Made by a program: the position numbers and the translations under genes. A stretch of DNA of 46,781 nucleotides from an uncultured Bacteroidales bacterium (GTDB lineage Bacteria; Bacteroidota; Bacteroidia; Bacteroidales; Muribaculaceae), in NCBI GenBank assembly GCA_947175575.1, contig CAMWNG010000010.1, positions 1 through 46,781 on the forward strand, read 5' to 3'. Below are positions 25,901 to 33,600 of the stretch, in pieces (within the stretch, counting starts at the first letter, position 1; every line of letters begins with the position of its first letter). Under the pieces are notes generated by a model that saw only the letters and a list, made by a program, of their open reading frames with translations, did no database searches and was not told the DNA's origin.

Positions 25901-26799
25901 ACGAATGGAACACCCGTCTCGAAGGCGTGGCCTTCGACCCCTCCGCTTCTGTAGCACTCCACCGCGGCTGGAACTGGATCGGCTGCCCTGTGGATGCTGA
26001 CGCAAGCCTCCGCATCGAAGACCTCTTCGCCGACCTGGCAGTTGAGGAAGGCGACATGATCGTAGGCCTTGAAGGCTATTCGCAGGCCGACGCCGAAGGC
26101 GAATGGAAAGGCACCCTGAGCGCCCTCGCTCCCGGCTCGGGATACATGTATTTCAGCAACTCCGACAAAGAGTTCACATACACCCTGACTCCCGCTGCTG
26201 AAGAACCCGTCCACGCGCAGGCTCCGGCAATGACGGCCGGCGAATGGGTGGCCGACATCCACCGCTATCCCTCGGTGATGCCCGTGACAGCCATGCTCGT
26301 CGACGGCGAAGGCACCCCCGCTACGTCCGACGATTATGAACTCGCAGCATTCTGCGGTGATGAATGTCGCGGCACCGGCGTCAACATCGACGGTGTATTC
26401 ATGATCAATGTTCACGGTAATACCGGCGACAAGATCGAATTCCGCTTCATCACTCCCGAAGGCGTCAAGATGATTTCTTCCACCAAGGTGAATTTCGACG
26501 AGAATCCTGCCGGCACACTGGCCGAACCTTGCGCTGTAAGCCTCTCCGGAACCACAGCCGCAGACGTCGTGGCCGCTGATTCCTTCGTGATCATCACTGA
26601 AAACGGAAGCGTAGTGCTGAAAGGCGACCTTTCCGAGGTGCTTGCCGTAGAAATCTACGACATCGCAGGCAATAAGGTGGCAGCCGCAGATGCAGCCAAC
26701 GGCCACCAGCTCAGCGTCGACCACATCGAAACCGGCGTTCACATCCTCGTGATCCGCACCACCGAAGGCAACCTCTACGACAAAGTCATGATCAAATAA
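19936..26799 (+). CDS. Giant multidomain C10 (streptopain-like) cysteine protease with leucine-rich repeats
   Basis: 2287 residues. A signal peptide (1-22) is followed by a propeptide-like domain (about 24-115; GFVIVSADDTSMPVIAYS) and a C10 peptidase domain (about 140-355) with catalytic Cys162 (LTGCVGVALAEI), His294 (SSGHAFVCDGYEF) and the INWGWGGSANGYY motif. C-terminal to it are beta domains and three LRR_5 blocks (about 585-740, 1050-1205, 1475-1600), a chitobiase-type C-terminal domain (about 1850-1917; YYTLDGSDP), paired motifs NWNWISHN and GWNWIGCP (about 1929 and 2012), a DECRG domain shared with the upstream protein (about 2140), and a type IX-like end (EIYDIAGNKV ... KVMIK). Known C10 enzymes (SpeB, interpain, PrtT) are far shorter. 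The likely role is a cell-surface or secreted protease with large binding modules. Confidence 0.88.
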   Translation: MHKSIQQMILALGLAVPAVAGASVLSADDAKIVAAEFFQYGKTHRLADKDALSLVHVATDATSKPVSYVFNATDGQGFVIVSADDTSMPVIAYSTTSTWCEDMIPQAAEQMLSVPVSALSYGTDRQRSARLSEGESRVLETPSWSQEAPFNNNIPNRRLTGCVGVALAEILKYHSYPATRPASLVKEGEDDKYAWETMRSDNYRSGYSMEEAEAVAALVADAAIAIGTDFGMSSSSAFEVKVPYALTSMFGYDSGVSYKKRAEMDKASWEDLIVNEINEGRPVLYCGQDVSSGHAFVCDGYEFRGGKVYLRINWGWGGSANGYYASDALNPVVSRAHSYNDLMTVVYNIKPAADVTMAWSPVHITSDERQPGLTLDVEEVAPGVAFNVRAGALKNISDRDFNGQLAVALYGADGKLKALLNDGRNFKLLSLQTLKYADFSCKLPAGVSVAEGDVVRMATKASDSDSWLPVAGDLLARGDVPALGAQIPYFNVSIPSSTEDVEIVADDNKVIKGRDFAFKVTPKSTDKVITVKANGFILSPDASNGYKITNVVEDQNIDILVQNAADVLSKSVLWVEAGTLQDLLTENEAATVVDLTLFGSMNANDFAFIRDRMKLNRLDISQVYIAAVGSNPANAIPAKAFSGYRSLKTIILPSNITTFKSGCFNNTGLTSIEIPASVATYEYNIFVGCSALREVIVRRPQVAWVNWCVFEGTPKARLVVPVGASGAYKAKEYWQDFKEIVEENPVPASTYRLSVKEEKGLKFTALTEGTEFALGSEYSFTLETDDSFGDAGVEVYANNTRLYPAADGTYNTRINTNTLIHVKLRQPESTTPDTTWKITGDAGGIGLVTDVVNVPVGKSFTVRANAIKVPAGNDASKFFCMVLTDKDGGIKEFISPITPNSVVTTGNLTYNFSCQVNESIVKEGNELRLATSYNKKNWNLVNADAEGVTDRISAIGNKVIYHSISMPQTMTGAKIEGAATQIVRGMPLNFKVTPVMPSNRVTLAVNGVYKALSAAVANISIPAVTEDIEVTILIHPAGESDYVVVNVQEGELAAKIAECPDRLKVIGTILDSEFSAFRAHAGNIIDLDLADLTIKGSAMNRNAIPSNAFAPTTPGGSSALRSIILPQNLERISDNAFARCSQLKEVTIPASVTYVGSGAFSSCTALTKIVMVGSTPPLTGTMSPFPSDASKITLEVPRGSESAYGAATFWSTIGPKAAKVSYWLKYDPTRAFVYTSYYGDGSNIEVSNSKVQVSLGLPNCPYEMKSAGVYRSGVIFKLYDNGKDVFTYSDANSIKNNFAPNEYGYGGQYNVIFDPSLGSSSYKYPQNHTFDVVFFYPVTFQNLDGANDVKAEIVNLQGDDRYDAQLSLYTYGAKGNRVVYKEGKDYKFRLTPPSPNVALTVQIENKIMTRAGTSARPAEYEWKRFDAMPDQDGLYTIPALPGDTWVKITGYLHVEEGEPIPSEDLTAVRKEDVEDFSELAVTGNMDEAAFQAVRDKFESIETLDLSEIENETLPDNAFEGMENLHTVILPDNVTEIGAETFKDCENLESIIVPGVSSIGDGAFEGCTSLTSIILPATTASAPEGAPARSPRASAGITAESFRGINPNCIIYVGDTEIPDSDHLNIILNVNGHRVAASDIILDAAHPFNAPASFSLGDHRISFATEIPGSNGNDVDGGWKGIMLPFTPTDMEYGVEFDKRNGSGLALISFDDENSEAMTHQTSLKANRPYMAHVCAPFESVPVTFFADGQSEGDNFVYDVAFTPVPEENVAIGKNFSLYGSYDGDSRLGDCLTLDETAGKFVMADSTVIRPFDAYLCANEGVSAAEFTVGSHPLWIHNPESAGVSGTYLYRSGKIELVSATAGASIYYTLDGSDPADAEGSRILYTGPFPMTDEALTVMAMAEYKGYVSDNVTLEFQLKKAALDYALAANWNWISHNVEKDIDVAEFAGEGISRILSQTQEVVRDPKAGLVGNLKTLAPVVTYKVCVDGDEWNTRLEGVAFDPSASVALHRGWNWIGCPVDADASLRIEDLFADLAVEEGDMIVGLEGYSQADAEGEWKGTLSALAPGSGYMYFSNSDKEFTYTLTPAAEEPVHAQAPAMTAGEWVADIHRYPSVMPVTAMLVDGEGTPATSDDYELAAFCGDECRGTGVNIDGVFMINVHGNTGDKIEFRFITPEGVKMISSTKVNFDENPAGTLAEPCAVSLSGTTAADVVAADSFVIITENGSVVLKGDLSEVLAVEIYDIAGNKVAAADAANGHQLSVDHIETGVHILVIRTTEGNLYDKVMIK

Positions 26800-26821
26800 G
26801 CTCCCCCCGATACCTCAACCC

Positions 26822-26855
26822 GACAGGCTGCGCCGACGGTGCAGCCTGTCTTTTA
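26822..26855 (+). terminator. Intrinsic terminator after the C10 protease gene
   Basis: 10-bp perfect stem (26822-26831 with 26841-26850), 9-base loop, then TTTTATTTT. Confidence 0.85.
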
Positions 26856-26922
26856 TTTTATCGGTTCATATTTTATAAGCTAAGACTTTTTGAGAAAGAA
26901 TTTTAAAATGAAAGGGCCATAG

Positions 26923-26954
26923 TTTGTAAAATTCAAAATTTATTTGTAATTTTG
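26923..26954 (+). promoter_or_regulatory. Promoter of the structured RNA
   Basis: TTTG (26923-26926), a 20-base spacer and TAATTTTG (26947-26954), a full consensus match. The predicted start near 26961 falls right at the first paired base of the RNA. Confidence 0.75.
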
Positions 26955-26960
26955 CAGAGC

Positions 26961-27306
26961 AGACCGCCTGCAGAAGCCCCGGTCTTGGGGCAGAGGGTGG
27001 GACCTGTAAACGACGGGCATGCCTGAGGGCGTGCCGAGACATAATGAAAAGCGTTTACTCGACGCTCTTTCTTGACCATCAGAAACTTCGCAACTTTCTC
27101 AGGTTAGTCAGGATTGCAGCAAACGGTAGATGGCTTATGTGGATATGTAATCATTCACCGACAGCGTGCGCGAGAGCGTATGCCATCGGTGTATCTATAC
27201 ATATTCTGCGTGAGGCTTCTGCAAGTTTGCTCGTTCAACTAACCGGGCAATGCGAAGGCCTCTGATGGTGGAACGAGCAACAAGTAAGGTTCTCGCGCTT
27301 TTTTTT
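26961..27306 (+). ncRNA. Structured noncoding RNA of about 345 nt, family not recognised
   Basis: The 5' arm 26964-26978 pairs with 27257-27271 (12 of 15 positions, including one G-U), closing the molecule into one domain. Inside are an 8-bp hairpin at about 27016-27035 (GGCATGCC/GGCGTGCC), a 9-bp hairpin around 27047-27071 with one bulge, a stem near 27073-27112, and a CACCGA/TCGGTG helix enclosing an 8-bp stem capped by a GAGA tetraloop (about 27157-27192). It ends near eight T (27299-27306). I see no RNase P, tmRNA, SRP or 6S hallmarks. A 73-codon open frame (27044-27265) lies inside but looks accidental. Confidence 0.65.
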
Positions 27307-27401
27307 GCACCACCAATCATAACCGCCTGACAGGGAGCCTAAGGCAAAATGATTCCGCCATGGCGGCAGATTGCCCAAAGCAACATAACGCAACAAGATG
27401 T

Positions 27402-27460
27402 AACAAAATACGCGCAGCGCGGTCCGTATTACGCGGACTGAGCGCTGCGCGTATTTTGTT
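27402..27460. terminator. Very long hairpin, possibly a bidirectional terminator
   Basis: 19-bp perfect stem (27402-27420 with 27442-27460), continued in the loop by a 6-bp stem (27421-27426 with 27434-27439, one G-U). The stem base is A/T-rich on both strands, as in bidirectional terminators. It lies 96 bases after the T8 tract of the structured RNA. The 27307-27401 stretch otherwise shows only a CCGCCATGGCGG palindrome. Confidence 0.6.
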
Positions 27461-27484
27461 GTGAGCATCCGTCATTGCACTTAC

Positions 27485-27629
27485 GAAAGCAACTTATCAA
27501 ATAAAATAATTATTAATCTTCAAAAACCATTAAATCAATCGAGAAAAAGAAAAACAAATCAAACCCAACAATCAATTATCAAATCAAAATCAACTAAACA
27601 CAATTAATTAAACCAATTATCAAAGCATT
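27485..27629 (+). promoter_or_regulatory. G-depleted, unstructured leader of the giant LRR gene
   Basis: About 145 bases made almost only of A, T and C, with about five or six G, directly before the ATG at 27630. It cannot fold well. AT-rich unstructured leaders favour translation in Bacteroides; no TAnnTTTG promoter was found in it, so the start of this transcript is unresolved. Confidence 0.5.
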
Positions 27630-30600
27630 ATGAAAACTAAATTACTCCTGATGCTCCTGTTTTTGGTGACTATTGTACCTATCTCAGTCAATGCCAGGCA
27701 GTTTGAGCCTTGGGAATATGATCATAGCGAGACTTGTTCAATAGAAGGTGAGACTGACTACAATGGAATGCCTTTATCCGGAGCGGATGTTTATTTCGCC
27801 ATTACCGGAGAAAATACCGCAAAGGTAATCGGTGTCTACTCAGGTTCAGGATACTATATGAGCAATTATGGTGTAGAGATTCCTTCTGAAATTTCTTTTT
27901 ACGACGATTCATCTTGGACCTATAAAGAATACACTGTAACTGAGATCGGTGACGGAGCCTTTAAGGATGAGAGCTATCTTCGCATGATTAGGCTGCCGTC
28001 AACCATCACCAAAATAGGCGACGAAGCCTTTATGGGATGTCAGGAGATCCAGAAGTTCGTAAACTCTCCTAATCTTGAGTCGATCGGTGACCGAGCCTTC
28101 CAATTTTCAACAGTTCGCAACATCACGTTCTATAGGAACTTTACTTTGGGAACAGATGCGTTCAAGAGCACATATTTATACACGCTCATTTGTCCTGAGG
28201 CAATGAAGGATGTTATAATCGCTTCAGCAAAAGCATCAGATAACAGCCCATATAACCCAATCAACAGCACTCATTTCTTTACATTTGGCCCAAATTCTAA
28301 ATTTGAGGATGATGTTCTGTATGGAATGACCGGTAATGTAAAGACCTCGATTATCTACGGAGGTAATTATAAGGGCGACTATACGGTTCCGAGTACTGTT
28401 ACAGAGATCTGTGACCAGGCGTTTGAGCAGGCGATGAATGTAACAAGTGTAACCATTCCGAGCAATGTCAAGAAGATTGGCTCGTACGCTTTTGCATTTT
28501 CTATGGGTCTGCGGCAAATTAATATGCCCTCGACGGAAGTAGAACTTGCCGTATCTGCTTTCAGCCGTGCGACATTCATTACATCGATTGATCTCTCGCA
28601 CGCCAAGCTCCCGCTGCCGGACAGTGTGTGCATGGAAAGCATGGTGCTTCAGGAAGTAAAACTTCCCGCCGCCACTAAGATAATTCCCACGTCAGCTTTT
28701 GAGCAATGTCACCAGCTCAATAGCATCAATATTCCTGAAGGATTGACTACGATTAAGGACAGAGCCTTCGTATATTGCCAGTACGCGAATCTGGAGCTAC
28801 CCTCATCCTTAACAAGCGTTGGTAAGGATGCCTTTGCAAATTGTGGTATCAAGAAGATGGTGGTTCCTGATGGCGTAGTCTTCTCCGGATCTTTCTATGA
28901 ATGTAATTTTGAAACGCTGGAATTTAAATCAAATAAAGCAATTGAAGACAACCTTGCTGTATTTGACGGTGCAATTGTTCAAACGCTTGTTATTCCGTCA
29001 AACGCAGTTCTCTTGCCTACAGTTAATGTTCAGGGGATGTCGACGTTCAATGTTCCATCAGGCGTAACAACCATTCCCAACGGATTCTTTTACGACTCGA
29101 ACCTTTCATCGATAACATTGCCATCCAAGTTAACGACTATTGAGGATTACGCATTCTGCAACAGTAAATTAACTACAATCACAATTCCGAGCACGGTAAA
29201 TTCAATCGGTAAAAATGCGTTTGCAAATTGTAAGAATCTGACATCCGCTTCAATCTCATCGGCAGTTTCAACTATTGAAGAATCAACCTTTAGCGGATGT
29301 ACTAAGCTCAGTCAGGTCATCATTCCCTCGGTCACTCAGATTAAGGGGAATGCGTTCAAGAGCTGTACGAGTCTGGCTTCGATTTCTCTCCCTAACACAT
29401 TGACCCAAATCGGTGCTAATGCGTTTGAGGGTTGTACGGCTTTAACCTCCGTAACTGTTCCTATTAAAGTGACAGCAATCGACACGTACGCTTTCCGCGG
29501 ATGTACGTCATTGACAACTGTCACGATACCGGCAAGTGTCAAGACCCTCGGAACATACTGTTTTTCGGGATGTACAAAACTGGCCAATATAACAATGGCA
29601 GAGGGCGCCACCACGATTGGAGCGTATGCATTCCAGAGCTGTTCAGCCCTCGTGAATATCTCCTTGCCCTCAACATTGACGTCCCTTGGCGGCAGCGTCT
29701 TCGCCGGCACAGGCATCAATGAGATCATAATACCGCCCAAGGTGCCTGCACCGTCTTCAACAACAGCAAACTATGATCCGCTCTTCAGCAAGACGACAAT
29801 CAGAGCCTTACTCCCGAACACCTGGAGCAGTAAGACCTCCACGTATTCCAACGCTGTATTATATACCGGTTCCACAAAGCCGGAAAAAACTGACGACGGA
29901 TTCTATTATGAGAATAGCAAGGCGCGTCTGCTTATGGCTCCATTGACTCTCAGCGGCGCTTATACTATCCCAAGCACAGTAACTCAGATTGCGGACAGGG
30001 CTTTCAAGAATTGTACCGAACTGACAGGCGTTACCGTGCCTGCAAGTATCCAGAGCATCGGAACATACTGTTTTTCAGGATGTACAAAACTGGCCAATGT
30101 ACAGTTTAACGAAGGTCTGACAAGTGTCAACAGTTACGCTTTTGATGGTTGTACGGCACTTAAGAGTGTCTCATTCCCCGCAACTTTGAAAACTGTGGGT
30201 ACATACGCTTTCAAAGGTTGTACAGGCATTACAAGCTTAGACTTTAAGGAAGGTCTGACCACTATCAATAATTACGCATTCAATTCAACCAAAGTTACCG
30301 ATATCATCGTTCCCTCCACGGTGACCACGATAGGCACTTCGGCGTTCCCGACTACAATCGCGCGTGTAGTCTACAGATCCGGTCTGTCGTATTCATGGCC
30401 AACGGCGGCTGTCAAGATCACTTACCCTGCGGGTATGACAGTGGCCAAGCAAGCCGACGGTTGTGTAGCCGGAACATCCGGAACGTCAAAGACCCTTGTG
30501 GCTCTGCCTGTCACAGCCACACTTACAGATGGTAAGTACATAGTTCCCGCCGAATACTCCGCTATTGGTTCGGGCGTCTATAAGTTCAACACCAACGTGA

Positions 30601-33600
30601 CCAAGCTGGTGATTCCCGGAACAGTCAAGACGGTTTCCGACGCCGCATTTGACGGATGCACCCGCCTGATCTCGGTAGAGTTCGGTGATGGTGTCCAGAC
30701 TCTGGGCGCAACATCTTTCCAGGGCACAAACATCACTTCGGTATTCCTTCCCAACAGTGTGACAAGCGTAGGCAAAAACGCATTCAACAACTGTTCGAAG
30801 CTCCTCACAGCCGTATATCCTGAAGGTCTTGATGTCACATTCCCGGCAGCCACACTTAAGGGCGCAGTTCCCGAAGGCTACGAAATGGAATTTGCTTCTG
30901 ACGGTTCGATGCTGGCAGTGAAGGGCACGGATAAGATCCTGCTCAGCGTACCCGCATCAGCTATCGGCGCCGACGGCACATATTGCTGGCCCAACGGCAT
31001 CACCAAGATTGGCAAAAACGCCTTCTCAGCTTGCAGCACCCTTACTGAAATCGTCATTCCCGATGATGTAATGACAATCGGCGAAGGCGCATTTAAAGGA
31101 CTTACCCAACTCAACACCATCGTGTTTGAGGATGGCGACAAGGGTCTGAACACCATTGAAGCCAACGCTTTCGCAGGCTGTACCGGTGTCACAACACTGA
31201 TTCTCCCCACTTCTGTCGAGACAATTGCAGAAGGCGCATTCAGCGGCTGCGACAATCTGACCAAGGTGGTGTGCCCCGCCAAGTTTGAAGAACGTGCTAA
31301 AGCAGCCTTCGCCAACGCCACAATCATCGACTATCCCGATGATTGCAAGCGCGCTTACTTCACCCCGGACGGAATGCTCGTGGCCGAAACCCCGGAAGAC
31401 AATCCTACGGTTTATCTGCTCGCCGTGCCCACCGACATCACACTTAATGAAAAAGGTGAGTTTGTAATTCCCGAATATGTAAATGTGATTTACGACGGAG
31501 CTATCGCCGGCGTAGAGAGCATCAAGTCGGTAATCGTGCCCAAAGATGTTGAGATAGGCTCAGGCGCTTTCCGCGGTTGCGAGCATCTGACCACTGTGGC
31601 CATTGCCGAGGGCGTAACCACTATCGGTGCGGAAGCCTTCGTTGGTTGCTCCAACCTCACCACTCTGATCCTTCCCTCCACTATAGATAATCTGGGAGAG
31701 AAAGCCTTTGACGGGTGCGACAATCTGTCCAAGCTTGTATATCCCGATTCCGAAAACCTTCAGGCCGCCGTGGCCGGCATCAATGTGCCGGAAACATGTC
31801 GCGTGATCGCTTATCCGGCTAATGCCCTGGCAGAGATTCAGCCTGACGGCCGAGTAATCGCCTACGATAAAAGCGGTCAATATGTATATCTGGTTGCCGT
31901 GCCCAATGATATGCCCCTGGAAGACGGCAAATACTATGTAGTAAATGATGATGTAAACTATATCTACGAAGGTGCGCTGGCAGGCTGTTCAAACATCACT
32001 TCGGTGTATATCCGTGAGGGTGTGACAGTAGGTAAAAACGCCTTTAAGGGTTGCGAACACCTCCAGACTGTCGAACTTGACGAAGGCGTTACAACCGTTA
32101 TGGATGGTGCGTTTGCAAATTGCGATGGCCTCACCACAATCGTGCTGCCCTCGACCCTGACCAACGTAGGCAACGACATCTTCGCAGAATGTGACAATCT
32201 TCAGAAGGTAGTTTATCCCTCCTCGCTGCAGGAAGAGGTAAACAATGCCGGTCTGCTTGAAGGCACTGTCGCCATCGAGTATGATCCCACCAAGATGAGC
32301 ATTTCAATTGATGAACTCGGGTATGTGATCGGCACACCCAAGGGCGAAGAAGGCCGTATCCTGGTGGCTGTCCCCAACAAGGTGGAATTAGACGAAAACG
32401 GCAACTTCAACATTCCCGATGGCATCACCGAGATCAACGGTGGCGCTTTGGCCGGTTGTGATATCACCTCTGTGATCATTCCCGAATCTGTCAAAACAAT
32501 CGGAGCACACGCCTTCGAGGGCTGTGCAAATCTGCAGACAGTAGCTATCGGCAACAATGTAGAGACCATCGGAGAGAGCGCCTTCGCTAACTGCGACGCG
32601 CTCAACACCCTGATTCTGCCCAAGAGTGTGACCTCGCTTGACGAAACTGCGTTCGACGGCTGCGACAATATTACCAAGCTGGTATATCCCGCAACCGATG
32701 AGCTCCACGCCGCTGTAGCAGCCCTGAATCTCCCCGAAAACTGCAAGCAGATTGACTATCCCGCTACAGCTACACCTGTGATCGACCCCGAAACCGGTGT
32801 TGTCACAGCAACTGACGGCAACAAAGTTTATCTGGTTGCCGTACCTGAAGATCTGGCCCTTGAAGATGGTAAGTTCGTCGTGCCCGCCAATGTTACCGAT
32901 ATTTACGAAGGCGCGTTTGAAAACTGCCGCAACATCACTGAAATCGAACTTCCTGCGACTGTCAAGACCATCGGTGCCGGAGCATTCGCAGGATGTGAGA
33001 AACTCGAAGTTGTTGAAATCAACGAAGGCGTGACCACAATCGGCGAAAAAGCCTTTGAAGGCTGCAACAATATCGCTGTAGTGGTGCTTCCCTCCACCAT
33101 CGATGAAGAGTCAATCCCTGCTAATGTGTTCGAGGGTGCTGAAGCCCTGACCAAAGTAGTAATACCCGATAATCTCGAACAGAAGATAACCGTAGGACAA
33201 AATGTAGCTACGGTCACCTATCCCGAAGGCGCAACAGTCAGCGTTGACGAAGCCACCGGCTGCGTTATCGCTGAAGTGAAAGGCGAAGGTGACGTGACCA
33301 CAGAGAAGATCCTGGTGACCACCACTCCCGCTACCGCCGCTGTTGAAGGTACATTCACCGTACCCGAAGGCGTGACCACCATAGGCAAGGGTGCTCTCAC
33401 CGACCTGACGGACGTCAAGGAAGTTGTTATCCCCGGCACCGTAACAGCAATTGGCGATGGCGCGTTCGAAGGCATGACAAACCTCACCTCAGTTGAACTT
33501 GGCGAAGGTATCAAAACCATCGGAGACAATGCCTTTGCCGGCACCGGAATCACAGAAGTGACACTTCCCGAAGGCCTCACCGAAATCGGCAGTGGTGCGT

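Noticed and set aside
27044-27265. 73-codon open frame inside the structured RNA
   Set aside because: It overlaps several strong base-paired stems, has no recognisable family and odd composition for this genome. A noncoding RNA explains the sequence better.
26961-27306. RNase P RNA, tmRNA or SRP RNA identity for the structured RNA
   Set aside because: The conserved GAAAGTCC region of RNase P, a tRNA-like end with CCA and an ALAA-type tag frame, and the SRP GGAAGCAGCC-type loop are all absent as far as I can read.
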